DNA of 64,000 bases from Cordia subcordata (taxonomy: Eukaryota > Streptophyta > Magnoliopsida > Boraginales > Cordiaceae). The position numbers and the translations under genes are program-made. The stretch spans positions 676,501 through 740,500 of the forward strand of contig JAPTOF010000006.1 of assembly GCA_028554755.1 (NCBI GenBank), written 5' to 3'. Each line of letters begins with the position of its first letter. The first letter of the stretch is position 1. Under the pieces are notes generated by a model that saw nothing but the letters and a program-made list of their open reading frames with translations, made no database searches and had not been told where the DNA came from. Shown piece by piece: positions 1 through 12,975 of the stretch.

Positions 1-460
1 ATAAGATATTCTGAAGGATTATTTAAAATAATACTCATTTACATCATTCTGTAATCAGAACCAAAATTGCTGAGCTCACGATCAGTTCTTGATTCTGTCA
101 TCATATGCAAATATAGAGCTAGAAAATCATTACTTAATACCACCATTTTTTTGTGTATGGAACGTAAATGACAGAAAGCTTCTACAGGAACTATCGGATG
201 GTTAGAGTTGACTTGTACATAATATTTTTTTTTTTTCTTACAAAGGGAGGCAGCGTCAGGATTGTGAGGCGATAACTCTAGCACCCTCGTCTAACAACTT
301 TCTCGCCTCGTACATATTTTTGCCCATTTATGTTTCAATGAAATCGTTCTTGCCGGTATTCGCTCTTGTCTACTTCATCTCCTTGCCCGTCTGGCAGCCG
401 CCACACACAGTCACACACTACACCTCACGTGCGTGTATAAGTGTATTCACTAAGCTATTT

Positions 461-592
461 TTATCCACCACGGTTTTGGACATTTTGCAAGCCCTTCTTC
501 CCCTTCCTCAAATAAGCGTCCATGGCCGAGGCCTTTATTTCTCCTGGCTTAGCAACCATCTCTCCCGGCTCCATAACCTCATCCCCAGCCAT
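461..592 (-). other. Small unrecognised open frame (43 codons)
   Basis: On the minus strand an ATG at 592 opens a 43-codon frame ending at a TAA at 461-463. The predicted peptide is rich in Lys, Gly, Glu and Ala and looks more protein-like than neighbouring frames. I do not recognise a family. No splice partner or promoter could be established, so it may be chance or one exon of a gene I cannot resolve. No function is proposed. Confidence 0.15.
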
Positions 593-2900
593 AAATACGA
601 AACCAAGTGATCATAGCTTCCCTGCTTCCTGGGCTTTGCTCCTTAGTCCACACTACGACCCAGCAAGTAATAATCGAAAAACTATATTTCCTTGCCTGCA
701 ACCCGTCTAGTTGAGATCTTATTCATGCGATGAAACTTCTTTACAAATTCAAGACTAGCTGAATCGAAATTAACCCATTATAACCTCACAAAAAGTGGCC
801 TGGCATGGTGGGAAATTGCCCTAACCAAAGACAAAATTGAAGAATGGAAACCTTACCACAAAAGTAAAACAACATCACAAATCAAAATTCTCCACGCAGC
901 CAAATATGGTTCGACCTCAATGACTCACCAATCTTCTTCTTACCCCACCTGAAGAATTATCTAAAGCACCAATAAGAATAAAAATAATAATAAATATCGG
1001 CTCACACTTACCTCAATTGTTTTCATTGAGACCCAAGACGTGCAACCAAAAGAAGACATCAAAAAAAAAAAAAGCAGAACGGTAAAAGATCACATATTTA
1101 ACAGCAATTAAAAAATATAAAAGATAAACAGATAAATAATTGTAACCCGCCTATGTATCACAAGTAGCTATTGAGGGAGGATTGATGATTTGATGGAAGT
1201 GAAATATTCAGTGAAAAAAAAAAGTTATAAAGATTTCTTTTTTCACCATTAAAATTTTAGACACCAACCTACAATAAAAAGTCCACCAAATAAATGAGAT
1301 CCAGAATTACATCTCTCATTCGACATCACAACCCCCCTAATTTTTTCTACACCAATACATCGCCCCCACCCCCACAAAAAACAAGGCCTCTTCGTGACAC
1401 CATTTTTCTTGACCCAGAAGCTCTTCTTACCGCCCACCCAATTCATAATACCTCAAAAACCAATTAAATTGGTGGCCATGGCCACCACTAACCATGGCTG
1501 CTCTGTTTGCCGCTAACTAATTTTCACTAACAAAGTCGCCATAGATTTATTCAAGAACTTTTTTGGGCGACCCTATGTATGCGATTATTGCTAGAGCGTC
1601 CTTTTATTACGTACCCCGTTGGAATACAAAAGAAATATATTCCCACTTGCGATAGCAAAAACCAAACAAGAATGAAACAAGGGGTTCAGATGCAATTCTG
1701 TTGGCTGACGACATGACCAGCTCACCAAATTTCAAGCAAGCCGGTCAACGGCGAAGAAGAACTCTCTGTGGTAGGTGCCTCCACTCCACAACCGGTACTC
1801 GCTCGTCTCCCACATCATTTTATTTCTTTATTATTATTATTATTATTATTTTTTTTTTTGGGGTCCGCCCACTACACAAATGATCGAACCTTGCGACGCT
1901 TCAAAAATATCATCGGGTGTCTAAAATGGTCGAAGTAGTGGTGTGTGACACACACGACACATATACTATATAAACTATAACCCCTTTTCTCTTACCTTTG
2001 ACGGAGACAGCTAGCTCCATTACCACCACTAGACGAACCAAGTCTGCCGAGACCTCCCACCACGCAAATTCATCATCTAGGTAACCTTTGCCACTTCGTC
2101 AAGTCTGATACAGTTGTCGCACAAAAGATTTCAGAAGATACAATTTTTAGACATACTTTTTGTCTACAAACTACGTTTTGGTTTGCTTTATATTACTTTT
2201 GTCCCCACCATCAAAATGGTCGAAAATCGAAATAGTTGTTAATTTCTGTCCTATTTAACGTTTTTCATGGAAAACACCTCGCAAAATCTTTAAAAAAAAA
2301 AAAAACAGAGAAAAGAAAAATTTTATCGCCAATCGAATTATACCCACTTGCCAATACACAAAAATTAAATAAACTAAATGAGTTTCATAAGATCTCAAAG
2401 ACCAACAAATATCTTATCCTTTAAAAAAAAAAGCTAAAACTGTACACCTATACATACAAACATATATACACACACTATATATCTAGTACACTTCTTTTTT
2501 CTTTTTCCAAGTTTCTTGGAGGATAATGTTTTTACTTTGAGCCTACTTCTCTGCAAGAAGTGAAAGCTAAAACAACATAGAACAAAAACATAGGACGGGT
2601 TCGACATGGCTTACACTAAACCCAACCAGACTGCAACGATATATGAGGATTTTACACACATTTTCAGTATTGTGCGCACCGGGCACGTCTCGCGCAAGTT
2701 AGCATTTCTTTACTACTTTCACAATTATTACGCCGATCCCTCCCCTCTCTCAGGTTCTCATCTTCCAGACTTTCATTCTATCTATACATACACCCGCCTA
2801 TATCTATCACCTCTCCAACAATTTTTTATACAAAAAATAATTAAAAAAAAGTTAATTACACACATCACGTTATTATATTTATGGACATATAAAATTGTCT

Positions 2901-2912
2901 TCTCTTTCTCTC

Positions 2913-2943
<31 letters not shown>
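2901..2943. repeat. (CT)n microsatellite in probable 5' leader of ATX gene
   Basis: A near-uninterrupted CT/TC dinucleotide tract lies about 270-310 bases upstream of the ATX start codon. Pyrimidine-rich CT runs are common in plant 5' leaders and core promoters, so it may lie in the transcribed leader. That placement is inference. Confidence 0.8.
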
Positions 2944-3214
2944 GAGATCCCCTATTGAGAGACCGCGTTTTTTCGATCTTTTTTACTTCAAAAATTCCAA
3001 TTTTTAGACTTTTATTAAGAAGAAATTTCTTATTCGATTCTGCTTATGATTTTTGATTAATAATCTTGGATGAAATTTTGTTTCTTCCTTGCTCGAGAGT
3101 GTCCGTGTGTGGGTGAAGGCTCTGTGCGATTGGATAACTTTTATGGGAAATTAGGGTTTGGAGAAGAGGAAAATTAGGTATTTTTTGATCAATTCCAGTG
3201 TGAAAAATTGAAAG

Positions 3215-6200
3215 ATGATCATCAAACGGAACTTGAAGTCAGTAATGCCGAGTTTGAAACGTTGCCGAGTCAGTGACTTGGCCGGAGAAGACGACGGCGG
3301 CGGCGCGAGGAATCGAAAGAAGCGCAAGCCGAACAACAATGGTTACTTCCCTCTGCATCTTCTCGGAGATGTCGCTGCCGGCTTAATTCCGTTTACTAGT
3401 TATGGCTTGCCTAAAATTTTCTCTGCCGGCGGAGCAGCGGCCAAGGCGTCATGGTGTCCGGAGGTTCCATGCTATCCGGGTGAAGCAGAGAGGAAATTGA
3501 AGGGGAAGGAGAGACGTGGTGGTGAAAGCACGCGGCCGGCGCTGGTGAGGACTTCACGAGGGAGGGTTCAGGTACTGCCTTCTAGATTTAATGACTCAAT
3601 TTTGGATAATTGGAAGAAAGAAAAGACTAGAGATAGTGTTAAAGAATCGGAATTGGATCCTGAATTTAAACCTTACAGAGAAAGATTTAGTTCGAAAAAC
3701 ACAAAACTTCGTGGTGAGTTTGTAAATAAGAAAAGTAATGATGAAAACAATGGTCATCAACGTCGGAAATTTTCACCATTGTCCGATGATGATGATGAAG
3801 AAGAATATGATTATGATGATGAAGTATTAGCAGGGGGTGAAGGATGGAAGAGTTCTAGTTTTATAAAGTACTCTACTTCGCGGAGTTTGATGTCATTGAA
3901 CGAGCAATTCACTGATGGTGAGATGTATCTTGATGAGGAGCTGGATGAATGTGGAGATTTGAAGGGTTGTCATGGAGTGCAGAAGTGGGGGAGTGGTAAA
4001 AGTCGGATATATGGGCCTAAAGACTTTGTTTCAGGTGATATAGTCTGGGCGATCTCCTGGATGCACTCTCCTGCTTGGCCAGCCATCGTACTTGATCCAG
4101 AGTTGCAGGTTCCACAGCAAGTTTTAAACTTTCGCATTCCTGGAGCAGTTTGTGTTATGTTCTTTGGTTACTCAGGAAATGGAACACAAAGGGTGAGATT
4201 ATATTGCAGCTTCTTTGATATGTTTATACTCCTCTAAGGTGTTGGTCATTTGCAGTAAATGAATATTCTAGAATCATTACCATATTAATTTTGATTCTTG
4301 CATTCATGAGCAGGATTATGCATGGATTAAACGGGGGATGATATATCCATTCTTAGACTATGTTGATAGGTGTGTGGTTTTTGACATCTCTTTTAATCCT
4401 AATTTCTCCTTAGAATCTGGATTCTTGTGAAACTATGTTTGCTTTAGGTTTCAGGGGCAGACGGATTTGAATGATAGCAAACCAAGTGATCTCCGATCTG
4501 CAATAGAAGAGGCATTTTTAACTGAGAATGGATTTAGTGAAATGTTAATGGTTGAAATTAATGCAGCAGCTGGCAATTTAGAATATCTCCAGTCCCTTCC
4601 GAGAGGAGTTCTTGAGGCTTCTGACACAAATGAGGTTCAAGAGGGCAACTCCCTGAAACAGGCAAGTTTATTATGATTATTACACAATAACTCTTATAAT
4701 AACAATCCCAGCAATTTTCCAGCCAACAAACCCACCCAAAAAGAACAGGGAAAAAGAAAGAATCTTCAAGTTGGTTTCTACATGCATGTGATCTCTAGTC
4801 AGAATTAAGGAAGATATATGTTTTCCTCGTTACAGGAGATATTTAGCAAGAAAGAGACACAATCCTGTGAAGCCTGTGGCCTGAGTCTCTCTCCTAAAAT
4901 ATCCAGGAAATTTGATGATTCAACTACAGGAAGTTATCGTCTGTGCGCTTCCTGTACTAGGGTTTGTTTCTTTTTCCCTAGCAATTCCCTTTAGCGACAT
5001 TTTGATGGAAACAGTTATATGCTTGATTTTCGTATTTTTAAACTTGAATGTTCTTTTGTTCCAGTTAAAGAAGATAAAGCATTACTGTGGCATATGCAAA
5101 AAGATACGGAACCAGTCAGACAGCGGGACGTGGGTGGGAAAACTTATGATTCACTATAGTTGTTCTAATCTTGTTTCTCTGTCATTGACCCATAATATCT
5201 TCTGGATAACTGATTCTGAGTTTCTCCAATCCATTATTTTATGTAATATGTCAGATACGCTGTAACGGTTGTAAAGTATGGGTGCATGCAGAGTGTGACA
5301 AGCTCTCAAGCAACAACATCAAGGTCTCTGTCTTTATGCTTTCTTTTCTTGTTCAGATATCCTTATGTTCAATATCCGTAATTTGCCTATTATCTACCTT
5401 TATGCTTCTATCTTTGTAAAGGATGAGAAATTGATTCTGTTGTGTTATTTTGCTTTCAGAATCTTGAAACTGCTGATTATTACTGTCCTGAATGCAAGGC
5501 AAGGTTTAACTTTGAATTATCAGATTCAGAAACATTGCAGCTCAGAACCAAGTTAGTCTTCCTCCTTTCTTTACCTTGCTTTTGTGTGCATGGTATTTGG
5601 AGCGAAGTTGGATATTTATTTCTGAATTTGTAACAAAGCTAAATTTCTTGATTCAGTTATAACAAAAAGAATGGTCTGACGACACTGCCCAACAAGGTTA
5701 CCGTTGTCTGTGCTGGGGTAGAAGGCATTTACCATCCAAGCCTTCATTTGTATGCCTATATCTTTTATCTTATAACCTTTTATCATTTACTTTTAGTTCG
5801 CCCAAATCCATTAATTTACATTAATTGAACAGACTTTGTTATCTATCCCAAATTAAGAAGTTGGTCGGATCTCTCTTTTGCAGAGTTGTTTGCAAATGTG
5901 GGTCTTGTGGATCAGAAAAGCAGGCACTTAGCGAATGGGAGCGACACACAGGTTCCAAAACAAGAAACTGGAAGACTAGTATCAAGGTGAAAGGTTCATT
6001 GATACCACTTGAACAATGGGTTAGTATCTGGACCATACTTAATGGCTAATGTTCTTACTGAATGTGCATTTGAACTGCATAGCTGGCATGTATGAAGTGA
6101 TGTTTGTGCTGATTAAAAGTGTGCTCATCTTGTGCATCAAATTCTGTTGCATTATATAGTAATTGCTTATTATAATGGAGGAACTAAGTTTAGCGTCTTT

Positions 6201-9200
6201 TTGCAATCTCCTTGGGCATAACTCTAGACCCAATTTTGATCTATCATGTGGGTATTATGGTTTGTTTTTGTATTTAGGAATTTAGTTTTTAGTTGGTCAG
6301 CACAGGGTTTCGAATCATCATTGAGGTGTGTGTTACTTTCTTTCTATCCTCAATATAAAACCACATATACTCTGCAGTTTGGGATATACCATAATATGGG
6401 AATATAGATAAATATATCTACGTGGAGATACATATTGGAGTAGTCTGAAGGAATGGCCAATTTTAATTTAAAGCTCATTAATCTCTTGAAATTTGGACGT
6501 GGAAGCTAGTTGGGTGCCTAACTTATTAAGCTTGTATTCCCAGATCAGAATTATAATAGAAGCCTTAGAAATCGTAATTAGACACTTAGAGGTGACTTAC
6601 GGTGAGTATGAGGTGTAGCAGAACAAAATTAAGGGAATGCTCTCGAGACAGCTGACCATGTCTTTGGCTTTTCCATATTTGCCAGTCTGGTACCTGTGAA
6701 GGCTGTCTTTTATTCTCTTCGTTTCTCCCTTGTTTCTTTTGCCAATTCTTGATCTTCCTGCCTGATTTCCCCTTTTTTGCAATCGGTCCTATTCAAGGTT
6801 TTGCTGTCAATTCAGGGTTATGGCTCTTTTGCTTCTAACTTCTGATGTAGAAATTGACTCAATGTAAAATACATGTCCTTTTCTCTGGCAGTTCTCATCT
6901 TCCAGTTACTAAGAGATGATATTTTTGAGCATGTTATATCTCTCGTTTCTGGAGTTTTTGTTTTGAGAAAGTTATATGTGTCTTAATAGTATTTAGTTTG
7001 GTTTCACAGATGTTGCAAATGGCTGAATATCATGCACGTACTGTCGCGAAACCTGCCAAACGTCCTTCTGTAAAAGTGCGGAAGCAAAAGCTGCTCACTT
7101 TTCTGCAAGGTATATCTTTTTCCAAGTATTTTATTTGATGATTGCACGAGATGCTCCACTTTGCTGATCTTGCAGTCACAGACTCGAAGAGCTTACTAAT
7201 CTTATAATTTGATAGAAAAATATGAACCTGTACCTGCCAAGTGGACAACTGAAAGGTGTGCAGTATGTAGATGGGTTGAAGATTGGGACTACAACAAAAT
7301 CATTATATGCATTAGGTACACAAAACACCAGCTTCTTTCTTGACTTGACATCCTTATCGGAATTGTCCTCTGCCAAATTAATAGCATGTTAAATTTACAG
7401 CCAGCAACTGTGTGGCCCCTTTTTGTTGGAATCTGTCATGATTATATGTTCTAGAAAGTTGTAAAGTAGATTAAGTTCTATCTTCTAGATAATGTCCATG
7501 TTTTCTGTGAACCATTCTAGATGTTACCTTTTCTTACAAAAGATTAAAAAGAATATTTGAATTGTTCTAGATGCTGATATCATTTTGAGGTCCCGTCTAC
7601 TTTTTGAATAAATCTATCAACTATTACTATAGAAGTTAAACTGTCTTTGCATTTTGTGAGGTTTTGATGGGAAAAATGTTAATAAGTATTGACATAACAT
7701 TTTCAAGTGTGTCATACCATGAAGGTTCTCATGCTGACTTCATTTCCTTTTCATCAGATGTCAAATAGCTGTGCATCAAGAGTGTTATGGAGCAAGAAAC
7801 GTTCGCGATTTTACTTCTTGGGTCTGCAGAGCCTGTGAAACACCTGAGATTGAGCGTGAGTGTTGCCTGTGTCCTGTAAAAGGTGTGTATTCCACTTACA
7901 GTATTTTTTTTTTGGAATTTTGACTTTCATTCAGAATTGTCTTTGGTCACCTATGGGTGACCATCACCATAATTTCTCTCTTTCTGGTTTCCTCAGTAAA
8001 TTGATATCAGGAGAAAGGTTTCTTTTTTCTCATCATGTGAACTGTGACTAATCTATGTTGCCATGAGAAGTAGAACTGTGAGATCTATCCTTTTTCTCCT
8101 TCAATGTGATTCTTCCTAAGCCTGAAAACCAAGTAGGAATGCTTGATTGCTAAATATCTCCTTGATAACCCTTTTCGAGAGAGAGCATGAATTTCTTCGT
8201 ATTGACACTGTACTGCGCTTAAATGTCATGGCAAATTGTGACGAATCTAGAGGAGAGAATTTTGAGAGCTCTAAACTGTCTTCTTGTCTGTGGAGTGCAC
8301 CAATTTCCTTTGATATTATTGAGATAAAAATTTATGAACATTTTGCAAGCGCTTTCTGCTATGGTATGTTGACTTGTCAAAATGCAGGTGGTGCTTTGAA
8401 ACCAACTGATGTCCAACCATTGTGGGTACACATCACCTGTGCTTGGTTTCAACCTGAAGTATCGTTTGCAAGTGACGAAAAGATGGAACCTGCTCTTGGA
8501 ATTTTGAGGATCCCCTCGAATTCCTTTGTAAAGGTAAAAAATGTTGTTAATTAATGATATTAGTTTAAGGAGTATTTGATACACCGAAGTTTGATTCTAT
8601 AATAACTTTGCTCTTGCTAGGTTTAGAAACTCTTCTGTTTTACTTATTTAACACTTAAAAGTTTCAGTACTAGAGGGACCAAAGTTAAATGATTGATTCA
8701 AATGTGTAACAAACTGTGCACTAATTCATTTATGATAAGCTTTCGGTGTCATGTGTGATGGACCATGTCGTTGCCCCACAAGATTGTTATGGTCAAATTT
8801 CTTCCTTTTGGTTTCCTATTCTCGGTTTGCAGATAGATATGTATGCTGACATAAATGTACTGATTAGTGTTTGAAACTTATGAAAAATTCAGATCTGTGT
8901 AGTCTGCAAGCAAATTCATGGCTCATGTACACAGTGTTGCAAGTGTTCCACTTATTACCATGCGACATGTGCATCAAGAGCAGGGTATCGAATGGAGGTG
9001 AGTGTACTCTTTTCTTTTACTGGGGTTATAGATGTGATGGACTACTTCATTTTTCCTTGCTGAAGTGTTGCCTAATTGTCAATGTGTTCTTGTTGAATTA
9101 TGCTAGTATTTTGGAACCCATGTGAAGTTTAAATGATCATGAACAAGAAAATGACATGTCTCGCATGAAGTGTTTATCTAGATATTTGTTTAAGTTTGTC

Positions 9201-11759
9201 CCCTTTTTTTTTCTCAATTTAGAATGTGCTCAATCTACAGTTGTTTGTCTATTGCTTATTCTTTATTGATCTAATACTTTCCATACTTAACCCAAGTGTC
9301 TGGTTTCATGAGTGAATTCTGGGAATGCCTGTAGGCAAACTTCACTTTTGCATTACTCTATCCCTGGGGTCAACTTTTATGAGGATGTTTCTTCTATGTC
9401 ATCTCTTTATGCAGTGCCTTTGCTCAAGCATAATGAATGACTTCTTTACATATCTCTGTAGAGCATTCTAGTTATTCTTTTGACATGAGTGTTGAACATT
9501 TATGCTTTTCAAATTGCAGTTGCATTGCTTGGAGAAAAATGGGAGACAAATCACAAAAATGGTTTCTTACTGTGCTTATCACAGGTAATACCTTTTCTGA
9601 ATGTCTTTTTTTCTATATTTCCCTTGGGGTTTATTTTATCTTTTTCTTTTTCTTCTTTTCTTTTTTTGGGGTGGGGTGAGCATTCTGTTGTAAAAGACGA
9701 CATAGATTGGTGGAAAATAAATTGCAATATGAGGTGATCACTAGCATAGCGAAAGCATGTTGCTTTTACTCTCTTTTTGATAGCTTTGCATTTTATGCAG
9801 AGCTCCAAATCCTGATACTGTTCTGATCATACAAACTCCTAATGGCACTTTCTCTGCGAAGAGCCTTCTTCAAAGCAAACCACGTACAGGGTCACGGCTT
9901 ATTGCATCAAGCAGATTGAAATTTCATGAAGCGCCAACAGCAGAGGTAGATGAGGTTGAGCCTTTCTCGGCTGCAAGGTGCCGGGTGTTCAAAAGACTGA
10001 ATAACAAGGTACCCTCTGCTAAACATGTAACCAAAGCATAAGTTTGCCTTGCACACAGCACTTCACACTGAACCTCTTTCACTTATAAGGCAGAATTAGT
10101 CCAGTAGCATATGATATTTTTCTTTACTTCTATCTTTGTCTTGACATTATTTCGCATGCATATCTCAGTGATGCTTTCTCTTGGTAATAATTATGGACCC
10201 AAAGAAAAACAAGTACAACCTTTACTTGTCCTTAGGGTGGACTTCTGTATAATAGTTGGTATTTCCATGGTTTTGAATGAACTGCATGCTCAATTGAAAC
10301 TTCATCTAAAATTACTATCTGGTCGGGGACCATAATACTTCTACTGCAGTAGATTGGTTCAAAAATCTAGATACTTAAAACTGAATACATATCTGTCTCC
10401 TGATTGCATTTGGCTCCTGTGGTTACTTGCATTCATTTTTCCTAAAGCAGCAATTATTTTTCTTATTTTCTTCATGTTATCTGTTTTTCAGAGAATGGGA
10501 GAAGAAGCTATTGCTCACCGAGTGATGAGACCTTGTCGTCATTCTCCAAGTACAATACAGAGCTTAAACACATATAGGGTAAATACTTCTCATTGTTTAC
10601 TTTAGTTTTTGTTTCGCTTCACTTGACTAGGTTATCAGTTGAGAACACTTGGTGATGGTACTTCCTTTGTCTTTTCTTTAAACAGGAAATAGAGGAGCCC
10701 AAAACTTTTTCTTCGTTTAGGGAACGGCTTCGCCATTTACAGGCAAAATCTCATTCTTTATGTTTTTAATCAAATCTAATTTGGCAAATGCATTACTGAT
10801 TTGCTGATCTTCATTTGTGACTCCAGAGAACGGAAAATGATCGAGTTTGCTTTGGTCGATCTGGAATCCACGGTTGGGGACTTTTTGCACGACGGAACAT
10901 CCCAGAAGGAGAGATGGTACTATATGTTTAAATAATCAACATAGTTTTGTAAACATATAGAAGTTACTTGCCAGTTCATGCGTGCAATTGTGCCCAGGTT
11001 ATTGAATATCGTGGTGAACAGGTCAGGCGTAGTGTTGCAGATCTGAGGGAGGCACGCTATCGTATTGAGAGAAAAGATTGTTATGTAAGTTGAATACTTT
11101 TGGCATTGTCCTTTTCACTTTGCTTTCCAGGACAAGTTCAAACTAACGTATATTGACCTATCTCATTTATATATGTTCTTCAATTTCCACATGCAGCTAT
11201 TTAAGATCAGCGAGGAGGTAGTGGTTGATGCCACAGATAAGGGAAATATTGCTCGTTTAATTAACCATTCGGTAAGTCACTTGGCATTAGTTATACTTTT
11301 ATGGTGTGACATTGATCTGCTCTTTATAATTTTCCCTGCTTGTTACAATTTTCTTTACTATTACTACTTTCTAGCGACAGCTTTTGAACAAGTTGTCTTC
11401 AAACAGGTTACATGTTTTGCCTTACTTATAGTGAACTCATTTTTATTTGATTTTCAGTGCATGCCGAATTGCTATGCAAGAATCATGAGTGTAGGAGATG
11501 ATGAGAGCCGGATAGTTCTGATCGCCAAGACAAATGTAACTGCTGGCGATGAACTAACGTACTATTCTCCTCCCTCTCTCCAATGTCTTCTCTCCTTTAT
11601 CTCAATATCTATGTCCTGCACGTGCGCGACTAGCAAATCTAACATGCATGTATATCAATGATTGGCAGGTATGATTACTTGTTTGATCCAGATGAGTGCG
11701 AAGAATTTAGAGTCCCCTGTCTATGTAAAGCTCCAAACTGCAGAAAGTTCATGAATTAG
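3215..11759 (+). CDS. ATX5: ATX4/ATX5-type histone H3K4 methyltransferase (PWWP, PHD, SET)
   Basis: Nuclear histone-lysine methyltransferase of the plant trithorax ATX3/4/5 group. Exons: 3215-4192, 4314-4369, 4448-4661, 4836-4961, 5065-5133, 5255-5323, 5460-5551, 5657-5749, 5884-6019, 7010-7109, 7216-7315, 7758-7882, 8388-8533, 8893-8997, 9520-9584, 9801-10008, 10492-10578, 10686-10742, 10827-10916, 10998-11084, 11197-11271, 11458-11558, 11669-11759. They sum to 3,270 nt (1,089 residues plus stop), the usual family size. Domains: PWWP (~270-365), first PHD (~463-515, HYCGICKKI), a Cys-rich SAND-like block (~545-610), second PHD (~655-705) and extended PHD (~715-840). SET (~948-1065) carries the NHSCMPNC and ELTYDYLF motifs, and the Cys-rich post-SET ends RKFMN. 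FYRN/FYRC domains of ATX1/2 are absent. The start matches the family N terminus (MIIKRNLKS). Introns 3 and 18 appear to use GC donors. Proximity to GLT1 favours the ATX5 label over ATX4. Confidence 0.95.
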
Positions 11760-11772
11760 GATACAACAAAAA

Positions 11773-11773
<1 letters not shown>

Positions 11774-11813
<40 letters not shown>
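11774..11813. repeat. (TA)n microsatellite
   Basis: About 20 uninterrupted TA dinucleotides begin 15 bases after the ATX stop codon, so they lie in its 3' untranslated region. Such a tract is prone to length variation. Confidence 0.9.
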
Positions 11814-11817
<4 letters not shown>

Positions 11818-12893
11818 GGCCATTGTTTCTCCGCAAGGAGCTCTAACCATTTATATGTCCAGCCAAACCTCACAGCTTAGTTTAGTCATCTTTGTAATTT
11901 TCCAACGGATGGTCTATGTATTCTTTTGAGGGGTTTCTTTTGTTAATTCTTTTCAAGCACAATAAGGCTATGCGGCGTGGGATGTGGGCGTTAGGCATCT
12001 CGTGTAATTTAAACGCTGCACGTATTCTTCAAATTTTATATCAACTCAAAATTTTCCCCATTAATATTAGAAGAGAGTTGTAGCTGGCAAGGGAGCTTTT
12101 TGTTAGGATTCGATCTTCATAAATACGTATATGATTTTCTCAGTTTTGTATCACCAGAACACCTTTTAATCTCTATTTAATACAACAATTCTATGTGTAT
12201 TATTCCTCTACATTGGAACTCATTTATTTATTTTGAAAATTAATGTATAGTTTTCAAAGGGAAAACATTTTGTTAACGTCAATCAGATGTTGATTGAAAT
12301 ATAAGAATGCATATTGTAAGTGTTAGAAGAAAAATAAAGGCAAATGTGCAAGAAAAGAGTTATGCAACGAAAGATCGATGAAGTTCATCTCTTCTTTTCC
12401 ACTTCCTTGTATTTACTCTTAATTCAAACAAAAGATAGATTCTTTTAATCCTTCCATTATCTTTTCTCTCCCCCCATTTTCTTCAATCCGAATAGACTGT
12501 AAAAGTGAGGAAGGATCCGTGCCGCTCTCCTTTCACTCTCAAGCCAAAATTATCGGATTTGTGTTGGTCATTTTAACATCCTGAATGGTATGAGGATTAA
12601 CAAGAATGGAATAAAGAAATAAGAGAAATATATATATGCATACATACATACATTGATGTTTAATTATTAAAAATAGAATTTCCAAAAAAATTGGTTGGTA
12701 GATGGGATTCCGATAAAAATCCAATTTGCTTTCCGTCTGAAATAAATAAATAAATAATCTAAAATTATTAATGTGGGGTTACGTTAATACTAAAATGTTT
12801 GGGGGGATTTTGCAAATACTCCAAATAATGATCATTATGCTTGTTTTACCCAAATTGCCCTCAAGATCTGTGCATCGTGACAAATTGACGGCC

Positions 12894-12917
12894 ATGGAAG
12901 TAGAACGACTCCACTGA
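12894..12917 (+). promoter_or_regulatory. Upstream ORF (7 codons) in the SFT2 leader
   Basis: An ATG in a favourable context (GCCATGG) opens a 7-codon frame closed by TGA, ending 58 bases before the SFT2 start codon and out of frame with it. If the transcript starts upstream of it, ribosomes should meet this ATG first. The transcript start is not known from sequence, so the regulatory role is inference. Confidence 0.4.
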
Positions 12918-12975
12918 ACAACAAGAAGCAGCAATAGATGATCAGCAACAAAAGCAACTTGAGCAAGTTCAGACA

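Larger units (their letters stand above)
1..3214. other. Intergenic/upstream DNA of the ATX gene
   Basis: No gene is recognised here. The stretch is AT-rich with poly-A/poly-T tracts (for example near 226-238, 1060-1073, 1835-1860 and 2290-2305). Short open frames lack codon patterns or motifs I can assign. The last ~300 bases are pyrimidine-rich and probably hold the promoter and 5' leader of the histone methyltransferase that starts at 3215. Confidence 0.6.
11760..12975. other. Intergenic: ATX 3' flank and SFT2 5' region
   Basis: About 1.2 kb without a gene. It begins with the ATX 3' untranslated region, which includes a TA microsatellite at about 11774-11813. It ends with the probable leader of the SFT2 gene, which contains a 7-codon upstream ORF. 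The middle is AT-rich with no motif I can assign. Confidence 0.7.

Noticed and set aside
12903..12975. In-frame Gln/Glu-rich extension upstream of the SFT2 start
   Set aside because: It is closed by a TAG and has no ATG; related proteins start at the downstream MW.
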